From positions 314,001-378,000 of the forward strand of contig JABXYP010000001.1 of NCBI GenBank assembly GCA_024701455.1: a stretch of DNA of 64,000 nucleotides. The letters run 5' to 3'. Position 1 is the stretch's first letter. Each line of letters begins with the position of its first letter. Shown here one piece after another: positions 44,197 through 53,091 of this stretch. The notes under the pieces were generated by a model. That model saw only the letters and a program-made list of their open reading frames with translations, was not told the DNA's origin and did not search any database. The stretch is from Bacillus sp. A301a_S52 (GTDB lineage: Bacteria > Bacillota > Bacilli > Bacillales > Salisediminibacteriaceae). Made by a program: the position numbers and the translations under genes.

Positions 44197-44688
44197 GTGG
44201 GTGATTATAAACGATTTATCATTTTAGTAGCGGTATTAGTAATTGCACATTTTTCAATTCATTATTATGCGGACAGGGAAGAAAATGGGGAGAGTGAGGG
44301 GAAAGATAGTTTACTAATATATTCAATCGTTATCAGCCGATTTCAACTATCAAGTGATTATCACATGGAGGATGACGCTCTGCATATAGAGTTATATCCT
44401 ACTGAGTATACACAAGAGATTCTTGAACGCTGGAAATGGATCTCTGAGGTTTTCCCCGAAATGACATTTCCCGAAGAAGCAATTGAACAAAATGATTGGT
44501 TAGTAGTTAGTAGAGAATTTACGAACGGGACTGACGAATTAGGAGAGATTTATGGACAAGATGTAGGGTTGAGTAAAAATATGGTATGGTCATATATTCT
44601 TTGGAATGAAGAAAGTTCGAAACTTCAAGAATATATCAACCAGACATCTGATAATGAGGCCTATAGAGAGAGGGAGGGGGGACTTTGA
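44197..44688 (+). CDS. array protein A4
   Basis: 163 residues, GTG start at 44197 behind AAGGAGG; an ATG two bases earlier is out of frame. Core: YPTEYTQEILERWKWISE, FPEEAIEQNDWLVV. The first 244 bases are almost identical to those of A15 (60172), then similarity drops abruptly after ERWKW. The end overlaps the B4 start by 4 bases. Confidence 0.85.
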   Translation: MGDYKRFIILVAVLVIAHFSIHYYADREENGESEGKDSLLIYSIVISRFQLSSDYHMEDDALHIELYPTEYTQEILERWKWISEVFPEMTFPEEAIEQNDWLVVSREFTNGTDELGEIYGQDVGLSKNMVWSYILWNEESSKLQEYINQTSDNEAYREREGGL

Positions 44689-45254
44689 AAAAACGACTAG
44701 TTACTGCCATTATCATATGTTTTATCGTCCTATTAGGATATGCTGCTTTCTTTTTCACCACATTAAAAGATGATGAAGAACAAATTAGAGATGAAGTACG
44801 CTCTGTTTACGGGGAGATAAACATAGTGGAGATTAAAATGTCAGATGAAGGATCGTCTGCCATTGTGATTTTTGAAAGGGGTTTTGACCACCTTGGAGCC
44901 ATGACGCTATCAAAGTCATGGTTTGAGTGGGAAATGCAGGAATCATCGAGCGAACGATTACCAAATTCAATGAGTAACGGGGTATTTTATAGAGAGTACG
45001 ATGAATACACAGTGTTGGCAGGAAAAATAGGGTGGAATACTTCTAACATAAAGATATACATTGGTGAAGAACGTGAAGGGTTTTCAGCTTCTATCACAGA
45101 ATTAATCAACTTACGTGGGGCCTTTTGGTATTTTATAACTGAGAGTGGCGATTTATCTGATGCCGTTGTGAAAGTATATGATGAGGAAGGGAACGTGATT
45201 GCAGAAATGGATGAAGAGGTATTTAATGGTGCTCGCGTAGACCTTAATAACTAA
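44685..45254 (+). CDS. array protein B4
   Basis: 189 residues, TTG start inside the A4 stop region (TTTGA). Core: DEGSSAIVIFERGFDH, GAMTLSKSWFEWEM, GAFWYFITESGDLSDAVVK. Ends MDEEVFNGARVDLNN, the tail shared by B7 and B15. Helix about 5-22. Confidence 0.85.
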   Translation: MKKRLVTAIIICFIVLLGYAAFFFTTLKDDEEQIRDEVRSVYGEINIVEIKMSDEGSSAIVIFERGFDHLGAMTLSKSWFEWEMQESSSERLPNSMSNGVFYREYDEYTVLAGKIGWNTSNIKIYIGEEREGFSASITELINLRGAFWYFITESGDLSDAVVKVYDEEGNVIAEMDEEVFNGARVDLNN

Positions 45255-45300
45255 TATCGGACCTTTTAAACAAGCTCGTTTAATGTATTTGAATTCTGCG

Positions 45301-45420
45301 TTTATCATAGATAATCGTCCGTAAACCTCCATGCTCAAAATAGAGAGGTAACGCTATTTAGGCAGGAGCTGACGGCCGCTAATGTCCTAACTCACTCCAC
45401 TGATTGAAGGTTCATTTTAT
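45301..45420. repeat. dispersed intergenic repeat, long form
   Basis: Copy between pairs 4 and 5, with TTTATCATAGATAATCGTCC at the left and TGATTGAAGGTTCATTTTAT at the right, plus an 11-base insertion (AACTCACTCCA) before the right end. There is no promoter block here, so pairs 4 and 5 may share a transcript. Confidence 0.85.
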
Positions 45421-45529
45421 TAAGCCGTTAACATAATTGTGAACTAGACCAACCCAAAAGAGGGGGGTACCTCTGTTATTAGCATTTACGTTATAGTAAG
45501 TGAAAAACTTATGAAAGGAGCATTCATAT

Positions 45530-46015
45530 ATGAGGGATAGAAGCAAAGAGATAACACACACGTTTTTGCTATGTGGGAGCGTTATGATTGTCATGTTCAT
45601 GATTTTCGTAGCCATCCAACATCACAGACATATAAAGCAAGAGAATGACTATTTTCACGAACTTGTTTTTCTAGCGAAGGATTTTGAATTAAATATTCAC
45701 TATCAAACAGAAAGGCCTGAATCTGACCAGCTTTCTCCTACTCGGTTAACAGAAGAGCTGCTTTCGAGGTGGGAGAGCGTTGCAGCCGCATTTGAAGATA
45801 TTAGCTATCCTCCAGCAGAAGCAGTGGAAAGAAACGACTGGGAGGAAGTAGAGCGAGCATGGATAGAGACACTTATTGCTTATGAGGAAATATATGAAGC
45901 ATCGGATAAAGTGGATCTAATACACCCGAGATCTATTAAAAACTACATATTCTCTAATAACTTAAACGATAGGGATAGTTTGGAAGATCATTTAAAGGAA
46001 GAAAATCATGAGTAA
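45530..46015 (+). CDS. array protein A5
   Basis: 161 residues, ATG behind AAAGGAG. Core: SPTRLTEELLSRWESVAAAF, SYPPAEAVERNDWEEV with one extra residue in the YPEEA motif and Ser-Arg-Trp for Glu-Arg-Trp. C-terminus ends with DSLEDHLKEE. Confidence 0.83.
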   Translation: MRDRSKEITHTFLLCGSVMIVMFMIFVAIQHHRHIKQENDYFHELVFLAKDFELNIHYQTERPESDQLSPTRLTEELLSRWESVAAAFEDISYPPAEAVERNDWEEVERAWIETLIAYEEIYEASDKVDLIHPRSIKNYIFSNNLNDRDSLEDHLKEENHE

Positions 46016-46062
46016 AATGGGAAGAGAGCCAAGGGTCCTTCCTGAGGAAAGTAAGAGGTGAC

Positions 46063-46620
46063 ATGATGTTGGATTCAAAGGCTAAATATTTTGTCTTTGT
46101 AGCGTTAAGCCTGACCTTAATGGTAGTCATTTACTTTATAATGATAAGTGCAATAAACGCTGAGCAGCAAATTAAAGACAAAGTGATTGATTTAGAACCT
46201 TCGCATATCGATGTTTTGCATATTGAGTTGGTGGAAAAAGACTATGCCATAGCTTTTTATCAGGGAGTCTTATTTGATGCAGTAGGGGTAGTAGAATTGG
46301 AGAAAACACTATTTGGATGGAAGGTCATAAGTGTAGAAAAAATAAGATCTGGTGTTTTGAAAGGGAAAACAGCTGTCCACTATTCACAGCTAGCAAAAAG
46401 GACCATTTTAAAAGGAGATATGTATACTTATTTTGATGATGTTATAGTGAAAACAGCTGATGGTAGGACATATGAAACAACGATAACTGAAAAACAAGAA
46501 GGACTTAACATATGGTTTTTAATAGTAGAGGATGAAGATTTTTCTGGGGCTACAGTAGAAGTTTATGGAGGAGACGGAGAAACGATTGAAGAGGTATCAG
46601 TCAGTAATCCGCTTAATTAA
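46063..46620 (+). CDS. array protein B5
   Basis: 185 residues, ATG behind AGAGGTGA. Core: HIELVEKDYAIAFYQGV, GVVELEKTLFGWKV, LNIWFLIVEDEDFSGATVE. Closest in motif to B16 and B17. Ends VSVSNPLN. Confidence 0.83.
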   Translation: MMLDSKAKYFVFVALSLTLMVVIYFIMISAINAEQQIKDKVIDLEPSHIDVLHIELVEKDYAIAFYQGVLFDAVGVVELEKTLFGWKVISVEKIRSGVLKGKTAVHYSQLAKRTILKGDMYTYFDDVIVKTADGRTYETTITEKQEGLNIWFLIVEDEDFSGATVEVYGGDGETIEEVSVSNPLN

Positions 46621-46629
46621 AGCCGGTAG

Positions 46630-46695
46630 AGATGGGGCGCTTAGTCTAAACCGTTATTCATACCCCGGATGAACCGAAGAAGGAGCTTAATTAAA
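46630..46695 (+). pseudogene. relic of a B-gene 3' end
   Basis: A short frame reads VIHTPDEPKKELN and stops at TAA, matching the PDEPNEGLN tail of several B proteins. No upstream coding part remains; it lies directly after B5. Confidence 0.55.
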
Positions 46696-46745
46696 CAAAG
46701 GGATGAACGATTGTTAATGATTCAAATGGTTCATGGGTTATTAAG

Positions 46746-46777
46746 CTGCATCGAGAGGAAAGGCGATGCAGTTTTTT
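46746..46777 (+). terminator. terminator after pair 5
   Basis: CTGCATCG and CGATGCAG with a 10-base loop and six T. Confidence 0.8.
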
Positions 46778-46864
46778 AAATGGCTTTTAGTCAAACGGTG
46801 TCTTTAGAACTACATGATTGACGGTAATCGGTCTAATGTACATCCCCATTATGACTTTTGGATG

Positions 46865-46893
46865 TTACGACAACCGTTTAATTTCCTTATATA
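46865..46893 (+). promoter_or_regulatory. array promoter block (pair 6)
   Basis: TTACGA-N17-TATATA, followed by TAGTAGACATTGACTTT. A diverged copy of the block with both boxes still plausible. Confidence 0.6.
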
Positions 46894-46995
46894 TAGTAGA
46901 CATTGACTTTTTAATGTGAGAGAACAAGAGCAATGGCCGAGCGCTTTACGATACATGCGTGTTTTAACAATCTTAAGAGAGGGGGAATAAATGTC

Positions 46996-47517
46996 GTGAC
47001 TAAATTAATGAGGCAATTAAACACTTGTTTAAAGAATATCTGGGTCATGATCACATTGGGGATTATTCTAATAGTAGCAGGATTAACGTATTTAGAAGTC
47101 TACTTAGATAATAAAGAATCAAAGGACGATGAGAATGTGGGAATTCTAAATGCTTATAATACAACGGTCACCAACTTTTACCTTGATGTGGCTTATTACA
47201 GCAATGAACCACCAATGGATGTGGCGTTTGTAAGAACTGGCTACACGGATGAGGTTCTAGAAAGGTGGCAGTTAGTGTCGCGCTATTATGCTGATATCAA
47301 CTATATGGCTTATCCAGAAGAAGTTGTTCAAGAAAATGACTGGTTCGCAGTAAATGAGTTTTTCACAGATAGTTTAGTAGAACTTCGCTATTTATATCAT
47401 GGTGATGATCAATTTAAAGCATCTACTCCAAATCCTGATGCTGTTGAGAAATTTATTCTAACAGGTAATCGCGATAATATAAACGAAGACTATCATTCCG
47501 AAATGGGAATAGAATGA
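46996..47517 (+). CDS. array protein A6
   Basis: 173 residues from GTG at 46996 behind GAGAGGGGG; a longer frame from 46933 begins before that site and is unlikely. Helix about 19-36. Core: VRTGYTDEVLERWQLV, with a 2-3 residue insertion before MAYPEEVVQENDWFAV. Confidence 0.82.
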   Translation: MTKLMRQLNTCLKNIWVMITLGIILIVAGLTYLEVYLDNKESKDDENVGILNAYNTTVTNFYLDVAYYSNEPPMDVAFVRTGYTDEVLERWQLVSRYYADINYMAYPEEVVQENDWFAVNEFFTDSLVELRYLYHGDDQFKASTPNPDAVEKFILTGNRDNINEDYHSEMGIE

Positions 47518-47532
47518 TAGAGAGGGACGTGT

Positions 47533-48093
47533 ATGTCTAAAATAAAGTTTATAAGTGGCGTATTTTTAATAGTAAGTGTGATCATAGGCTTTATCGTCAC
47601 GATAAAGTTAATGCTAGCTGATGATTTAACACAAATTGAAGAACAAGTCCATTCACTTAACCAGGGACCTTATATCCTGCATACTGAATTTATTGAAAAT
47701 GATCATGCTATCGTTTTTTATCAATGGGGCAATATTCTTCACCATAGAAAACTGGCTTTTATGGAACTTGAGAAAACGCAATTTACGTGGGAGTTTAAAA
47801 GTGCCCATGCTACTCATATAACACGTGAAGATAGGCTAGAAGCCCAATTGACAGAATTAGGTGATAAGACTGTCTTGAGAGGTCGAGTGGACAACGCCGA
47901 TATAGAGGACATGACCATTTTATCTACAAGCGGTCATACTTATTCTGGAACACTAATAGAGGATGACTATGGGAGAAAGTACTGGTTCTTCATCGGCGAA
48001 GATGATGATTTCACTGAGGCTACGATTACTGGTTTGTCAAAGTCAGGGGAAGTGATTGAAGAAATTACAGTGGTTAAAAGTATACATCGGTAG
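47533..48093 (+). CDS. array protein B6
   Basis: 186 residues, ATG behind AGAGGGAC, 15 bases after A6. Core: HTEFIENDHAIVFYQWGN, AFMELEKTQFTWEF, KYWFFIGEDDDFTEATI. Most like B1 in the middle part. Confidence 0.84.
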   Translation: MSKIKFISGVFLIVSVIIGFIVTIKLMLADDLTQIEEQVHSLNQGPYILHTEFIENDHAIVFYQWGNILHHRKLAFMELEKTQFTWEFKSAHATHITREDRLEAQLTELGDKTVLRGRVDNADIEDMTILSTSGHTYSGTLIEDDYGRKYWFFIGEDDDFTEATITGLSKSGEVIEEITVVKSIHR

Positions 48094-48193
48094 GCCTTAA
48101 AAAAGGTGTAGGGTTCAAGCATCTGCCCTCATCGTTATGATGGGAGGCGTAAGTGGGATCCATTGAACAAACACCCAAAAAAAGGAGGTGAAA

Positions 48194-48232
48194 ATGGGAA
48201 AGCTCCCACACAAGAGAGCATATTTTTATTAA
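48194..48232 (+). CDS. possible short peptide gene
   Basis: AAAGGAGGTG, a perfect ribosome binding site, precedes ATG and a 12-codon frame (MGKLPHKRAYFY). It could be the start of a deleted gene or a translated leader. No similar frame is seen in other modules. Confidence 0.3.
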   Translation: MGKLPHKRAYFY

Positions 48233-48264
48233 TTATTCATGTCTAAGCTATTGAGACTACACGC

Positions 48265-48300
48265 GCTACGTTCAAAGTAAATTGAATGTAGCTATTTCTT
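48265..48300 (+). terminator. diverged array terminator after pair 6
   Basis: GCTACGTTCAA and TTGAATGTAGC pair with one G-U, then TATTTCTTT. It looks like a degraded AGCTACATTGG hairpin. Confidence 0.65.
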
Positions 48301-48414
48301 TGACTATAACATACAATTTGCATTGGTTTGAATCAGAAAGTTAACCAGAGTCTTTAGAACTATCCTTCTTGTCTTATCTTCCTTCCATTTTCCCCAGAAC
48401 ATGACTTTTGTCTG

Positions 48415-48443
48415 TTACCACGGTCCCTTCTTTTCCTTATAAT
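48415..48443 (+). promoter_or_regulatory. array promoter block (pairs 7-8)
   Basis: TTACCA-N17-TATAAT, with the upstream conserved stretch from TCTTTAGAACTATCCTTCTT. It joins directly to a dispersed repeat. Confidence 0.75.
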
Positions 48444-48457
48444 AGTAGGCATTGACT

Positions 48458-48569
48458 TTATCACAGATAAGCGTCCGTAAACCTTCCGCCTCAAATAGAG
48501 GGGAGAGGTATCGCTATTTAGACGGGAGCTAACAGCCGCTAATGTCCTGATTGAAGGTTTGTTTTATAG
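48458..48569. repeat. dispersed intergenic repeat, long form
   Basis: Full copy with TATCACAGATAAGCGTCCGT at the left and TGATTGAAGGTTTGTTTTAT at the right. The following 100 bases up to A7 are also conserved with the regions before A4 and A15. Confidence 0.88.
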
Positions 48570-48671
48570 GTGAACGACCTAAAAAATTGGTTGAACACTT
48601 AACGGAATAGTTGAGAAAGCTTCCATTTGAAAACAGGTTCGAACAGAAGATGACGAAATAAGGAGGACCAT

Positions 48672-49124
48672 GTGGGTGATTATAAACGATTTTTCATTTT
48701 AGTAGCGGTATTAGTAATTGCGCATTTTTCAATTCATTATTATGCGAACAGAGAAGAAGATGGGGAGGAAAATGGGGTATTAAGACACTATTCGAGTATT
48801 GTTAGTTACTTCCATCTATCAAGTGACTATTACATGGTTGATGACTCACCTCATATAGAGTTATATCCTACCGAGTTTACACAAGAGATTCTGGAACGCT
48901 GGAAATGGGTCGCTGAGGCTTTTCCCGAAATGGATTACCCCGAAGAAACGATTGAACAAAATGACTGGTTAATGGCTTATGAGCAATTTATAGAGGATGT
49001 GAACGATATAGGGGAAGTTGATGGAGAAGAAAGGGGGTTTCGATCAGGAACGATCCAGAGTTATATACTTGCTGATGAAGAAATCCCAGGATTAAAGGAT
49101 TTTATTAATAAGTCAAATAATTAA
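48672..49124 (+). CDS. array protein A7
   Basis: 150 residues, GTG behind AGGAGG. The N-terminal 25 residues match A4 and A15 almost exactly (MGDYKRFFILVAVLVIAHFS). Core: YPTEFTQEILERWKWVAEAF, YPEETIEQNDWLMA with Thr for Ala. Confidence 0.85.
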   Translation: MGDYKRFFILVAVLVIAHFSIHYYANREEDGEENGVLRHYSSIVSYFHLSSDYYMVDDSPHIELYPTEFTQEILERWKWVAEAFPEMDYPEETIEQNDWLMAYEQFIEDVNDIGEVDGEERGFRSGTIQSYILADEEIPGLKDFINKSNN

Positions 49125-49145
49125 AGTACAAAAAGAGGTGTTACA

Positions 49146-49703
49146 TTGAAAAAGCGACTAGTCACTGTCCTTATCATTGGTCTTATTATCTTATTAGGGT
49201 ATGCTGTTTTCTTTTTTGTCACGTTAAAAAGTGATGAAGATCAAATTAGAGATGAAGTACGTTCTGTCTATGGAGAGGCAAGCATAATAGAGATTAAAAT
49301 GTTAGATGGTGGGTCAGATGCGATTGTGATTTTCGAATGGCGTAGTAGAAATTTTGGTGTCATGACGTTATCAAAGTCATGGTTTGAGTGGGACATGGTG
49401 GAATCGTCGAGTGAAAGGTTTCCCCGTAGCATGACGCGTGGGGTTTTCTATAGGGAGTTTAATCAATATACGGTGTTGAGTGGATATGTGGGAGGGGAGA
49501 CGTCTGATATAAAGGTACATTTTAAAGAGGAGTCAGATGGGCTTTTGGCTACAATTAAAGAAGACAGTATAGTAGGGCGAACATGGTATCTAATAACTGA
49601 AAATGACAATTTATCTGATGTCGTGGTGAAGGCATATGATGAGGAAGGAAACGTGATTGCAGAAATGGACGAAAGCGTATTTAATGGCGCGCGCGTAGAA
49701 TAA
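49146..49703 (+). CDS. array protein B7
   Basis: 185 residues, TTG start behind AGAGGTG. Core: DGGSDAIVIFEWRS, GVMTLSKSWFEWDMVE, RTWYLITENDNLSDVVVKAY. Ends DESVFNGARVE, identical to the end of B15. Confidence 0.85.
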   Translation: MKKRLVTVLIIGLIILLGYAVFFFVTLKSDEDQIRDEVRSVYGEASIIEIKMLDGGSDAIVIFEWRSRNFGVMTLSKSWFEWDMVESSSERFPRSMTRGVFYREFNQYTVLSGYVGGETSDIKVHFKEESDGLLATIKEDSIVGRTWYLITENDNLSDVVVKAYDEEGNVIAEMDESVFNGARVE

Positions 49704-49830
49704 GAATGCGAAAGATCCTGAATCAACGTCATGGAAAGCATGTAATAGTTTGTGGAGTAATTGAATATAGAGAGGCCTATAGTGAAAAAGGTAACTGAAA
49801 ATGGGTAGATACCACGGGAGTGACAATGAG

Positions 49831-50328
49831 ATGTTTACAAAAGAGACAAAACTGAAACTAGCCATTAGCTTCATTATAATCATTATTCTGAGCTTAATCA
49901 TCATTGGAATAATGCTTTTCAAAAACTATCAAAATGAAAAGGAAGAGGCATATGCATATTACCACTTTGTAGCGGATCTCTATCAATTAGATTATACATA
50001 TGATGGTGATCAAATAGCGTTTATTCCTACGGAGCCTGCTAAAGAAGCTTTGAATAGATGGGAGATGATGTCAGACTTTTATCCCCAATTTGACTATCCA
50101 GAAGAGTTGATTGCAGAAGGTGATTGGGTAGCGGCTTATGACATCTTTGTAGGTAATAGCCACATGTATAGTGAGATACTCGTGCAAATGTATGATGAAG
50201 CAGGAGCTTCAGTCAGTGATGTCCCTTACGATCCAGCTATTTATGATTATGTCCTTTTTCAAAGTTCACCCAGCGACACCTTTAGGAACGTTTTGATTGA
50301 GTTAGGATTTGAAGTACGAGAAGATTAG
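49831..50328 (+). CDS. array protein A8
   Basis: 165 residues from ATG at 49831, the same position used by its close relative A16 (both begin MFTK). Core: IPTEPAKEALNRWEMMSDFY, YPEELIAEGDWVAA with Gly for Asn before DW. C-terminus FRNVLIELGFE is shared with A13 and A16 and is longer than in other A proteins. Confidence 0.83.
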   Translation: MFTKETKLKLAISFIIIIILSLIIIGIMLFKNYQNEKEEAYAYYHFVADLYQLDYTYDGDQIAFIPTEPAKEALNRWEMMSDFYPQFDYPEELIAEGDWVAAYDIFVGNSHMYSEILVQMYDEAGASVSDVPYDPAIYDYVLFQSSPSDTFRNVLIELGFEVRED

Positions 50329-50353
50329 TGAAGGCTTAAGGTGGTGTGATGAC

Positions 50354-50929
50354 ATGTCTAAAAAACGTGTAGTTAAAGTAGTAGTTGGCTTTGCAATCAT
50401 AAGCATGTGCATGTATCTCTTGTATATTCAAATTAAAGATGATACAGCATCAATTGAGGAAAAAGTGAGTGGATTCAACTATAAAGCAATGGATATAGAT
50501 ATAGAATTTGTTGAGGATCGATATGCCATCGCCTTTTATTATTGGGGGACGCCAATCCATACAAAGACTGGGGTTGTAGAACTAAAGAAAACTTTATTTG
50601 GTTGGAAAATTGTCAAGGCAGAAAGTGATCGACTGACATATGAGGATTGGCCACTAGAAGCGTCGATAATGGCTGTCTATAATGAACTGTCAGAATCCGT
50701 CGTTTTAAGAGGGCGCGTTGTCGTAAGTGACATTGGAGAGATACAGATCGAAACAAAGGATGGGACACGTTATGAAGGAAGCGACATTAAGATCACTGAT
50801 AACTATTTGTGGTACTTCATTACACAGGAGGATGTGGATTTGACTGGTGCGACCATCACAGTTGTATCGGAAGACGGCAAGGTTGAACACAAGCTATTTG
50901 TAGACGATGAATGGAACATCCACTATTAA
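50354..50929 (+). CDS. array protein B8
   Basis: 191 residues from ATG 50354 behind AAGGTGGTG; a frame 45 bases longer has no site. Core: DIEFVEDRYAIAFYYWGTPI, GVVELKKTLFGWKIVKAESD, YLWYFITQEDVDLTGATITV. Subgroup with B13 and B16, with IETKDGT(R/H)Y and a final DDE or DDD. Confidence 0.84.
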   Translation: MSKKRVVKVVVGFAIISMCMYLLYIQIKDDTASIEEKVSGFNYKAMDIDIEFVEDRYAIAFYYWGTPIHTKTGVVELKKTLFGWKIVKAESDRLTYEDWPLEASIMAVYNELSESVVLRGRVVVSDIGEIQIETKDGTRYEGSDIKITDNYLWYFITQEDVDLTGATITVVSEDGKVEHKLFVDDEWNIHY

Positions 50930-50994
50930 AAACATCCTGAGAGGTGAGTTTATTCTTTAAAGTAGATTGAAAGCGGTAAGAGAATAGGGAGATG

Positions 50995-51028
50995 GGCTGT
51001 GTTTGAGTAACTGAATGCAGTCATTTTT
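50995..51028 (+). terminator. weak terminator-like hairpin after pair 8
   Basis: GGCTGTGTTTGAG and CTGAATGCAGTC pair imperfectly and are followed by ATTTTTAAT. The position matches the other module ends. Confidence 0.45.
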
Positions 51029-51108
51029 AATAGTTTGAATGAGACTTTAATTTTAGTTCTCATCTATTTATATGGTCATACATAACAGGATCTTGTGACT
51101 TTGTCCTG

Positions 51109-51137
51109 TTACAAAGAGCACCTCATTTTCTTATAAT
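51109..51137 (+). promoter_or_regulatory. array promoter block (pair 9)
   Basis: TTACAA-N17-TATAAT followed by AGTAGGCCTTGCCTTT. The spacer differs from the standard block but its length is kept. Confidence 0.68.
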
Positions 51138-51214
51138 AGTAGGCCTTGCCTTTATCTGTGAGTGAATGTATTCAAGCATATTGAGTCAATTTGAAAAAAG
51201 AAAAAGGTGAAAAA

Positions 51215-51661
51215 ATGAAAAAACGGTGGAAAAATATATTGATTCCGACCATCATGGTGATATCAGCTTTCTTAATCATCTATCATACAGCTAGTCAGGA
51301 CGTGGTAGAAAATGAAGAGTTATTAGAATACTGGGGGGTAGCGACTACCAATTCATTAGGAACTTATTTTAAGAGTACAGACCCTATCGAAGTAGGGTTT
51401 TATCCGACTGCTGCTACTGAGAGAATGACAGTTAGGTGGGAGATTGTGGCGGATATTTATGAGGAAGTACCATATCCAGAAGAAGCTATCAAAAATAATA
51501 ATTGGTTAGAAGCGGATACCATTATGCAAGAATGGCGTGAAGACATGAGAATGGAAAACAAAGGTGATGAATTAGAAGAAATTTTAGCGTTTATTTATTC
51601 TGCTGGTGTGACAGGCGACGTACAAGAAAAGCTTCATAAGGCAGGAATTGAGTATGAGTAA
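51215..51661 (+). CDS. array protein A9
   Basis: 148 residues from ATG 51215 behind AAAGGTG. Core: YPTAATERMTVRWEIVADIY, YPEEAIKNNNWLEA, with Val-Arg-Trp and Asn-Asn-Trp variants. Ends EKLHKAGIEYE, like A10-A12. Confidence 0.83.
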   Translation: MKKRWKNILIPTIMVISAFLIIYHTASQDVVENEELLEYWGVATTNSLGTYFKSTDPIEVGFYPTAATERMTVRWEIVADIYEEVPYPEEAIKNNNWLEADTIMQEWREDMRMENKGDELEEILAFIYSAGVTGDVQEKLHKAGIEYE

Positions 51662-51696
51662 GCGAGTCATGATATCGCATAAGGTGGGATAGGAGA

Positions 51697-52266
51697 ATGT
51701 CGAAAAAGTTAAAAATTTTAATGATGATAGGTAGTGTTGCTTTACTTATACTTATCGGTTGGTTCTTCTTTTTAAAAGATGACTATAAGGAAATAGAAAA
51801 TGAGATTTATTCGTTAAGTCAATGGATGACACAAATCGTTCATATCGAAATGATAGATGATGATTATGCGTTAGCTATTTATGTGTGGGGATCCGATGAA
51901 TATGTTGGTGTCATCGAATTTGAAAAAGATTTATTTGGTTGGAAGATGACAAGTGGAATAAGTGAAGTGATATATGGAAACTTGCAATTTGTTGAATTGG
52001 AAAATTTTTCTCTTATTCATAACTCAGTGCGCTCAAATATAAAAGAGGTGCGCGTCCAGCTAAGAAATGGTGATACACATTCGGCATTAATAAGGGAAGG
52101 AAATGATGCGGCTGAGATTTATATGGTCAATCCCAACCGTTGGTATTACTATTCTGACATCGAGGATTTAGCAGGGGCCACTGTCACCACGTATGATAAG
52201 GACGGGCAAGTTGTAGAAGAAATACAGGTTCCTGATGAACCGAGTGGAGGAACAGTCGCACAGTAG
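51697..52266 (+). CDS. array protein B9
   Basis: 189 residues, ATG behind AGGTGGGATAGGAG. Core: HIEMIDDDYALAIYVWGS, GVIEFEKDLFGWKMTSG, NRWYYYSDIEDLAGATVTTY. Tail VPDEPSGGTVAQ, a variant of the PDEPNEGL tail. Confidence 0.84.
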   Translation: MSKKLKILMMIGSVALLILIGWFFFLKDDYKEIENEIYSLSQWMTQIVHIEMIDDDYALAIYVWGSDEYVGVIEFEKDLFGWKMTSGISEVIYGNLQFVELENFSLIHNSVRSNIKEVRVQLRNGDTHSALIREGNDAAEIYMVNPNRWYYYSDIEDLAGATVTTYDKDGQVVEEIQVPDEPSGGTVAQ

Positions 52267-52311
52267 AAGAACGATGGTGAACGCTATTAATAGTTATTGA
52301 TTTATAGGTAG

Positions 52312-52343
52312 AGCTACATTGGAAGATGCCGATGTAGCTTTTT
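52312..52343 (+). terminator. array terminator after pair 9
   Basis: AGCTACATTGG and CCGATGTAGCT with a 6-base loop and T-run; a diverged form of the conserved hairpin. Confidence 0.88.
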
Positions 52344-52435
52344 GCTTGTTTTTAAACGAGTTCCTTTCTATCTCTAGTGCTACATGCCTCCCTCTTATCT
52401 TACTTTCATTTCACCTACGTCATAACTTTTGGGTG

Positions 52436-52464
52436 TTAACAGAGGTCTTTCTTTTCCATATAAT
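52436..52464 (+). promoter_or_regulatory. array promoter block (pair 10)
   Basis: TTAACA-N17-TATAAT, followed by ATAGTAGGTTGGCTTT. The -35 is closer to consensus than in the standard block. Confidence 0.7.
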
Positions 52465-52567
52465 ATAGTAGGTTGGCTTTATAGGTGAGTAACACCAGTG
52501 CACAAGCATCAAAGCATCAATCTATTATTTAGTAATAACTATATTGCAAGGCGAGGTTGAATTTAAT

Positions 52568-53068
52568 ATGACAAAAAGACATCTAAAACTAGTCATCACG
52601 GTTCTTATTATAATGACAATAATTTTTAGCATTAATAAGTATAATGAAGCAAAAGAAGAGAAGCTTGAAGAAGCATGGGAGAGGGATCGGCATGAAATTG
52701 TAGTGAATAATTTCAGGCTAGGTGCGTATTATGAACGTTTAGATGATGGCTCAATTGAAGTAACATTTTATCCGACAGCAGAGACACAAACTGTTGTTGA
52801 TAGATGGAAGATCGCTGCCGAAGCGTTACCAGTCATTGAGTACCCCGAAGACTTAATATCAGAAAATAAGTGGCTTGAGGCTTATGACATGTTAAGGGAA
52901 TGTTTGACTGAATATGAGAATTATCGTGATACAAAAGAAAAAGAGGAACGAGAAAAGCTTGATAAACAAGGGGGAATAAGAGGTTTTATTTATAATGATT
53001 CCGTCTCAGACAATTTACAACAAGCGTTTGAAGAAGCGGGGATAGACTATGAGAAAGAAGCACAGTAA
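52568..53068 (+). CDS. array protein A10
   Basis: 166 residues from ATG 52568 (MTKRHLK), with GGCGAGG upstream. Core: YPTAETQTVVDRWKIAAEAL, YPEDLISENKWLEA, with Lys for Asp before W. Close relative of A12. Ends FEEAGIDYEKEAQ. Confidence 0.84.
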   Translation: MTKRHLKLVITVLIIMTIIFSINKYNEAKEEKLEEAWERDRHEIVVNNFRLGAYYERLDDGSIEVTFYPTAETQTVVDRWKIAAEALPVIEYPEDLISENKWLEAYDMLRECLTEYENYRDTKEKEEREKLDKQGGIRGFIYNDSVSDNLQQAFEEAGIDYEKEAQ

Positions 53069-53091
53069 TGTCATTAAATAGAGGTGGAACA

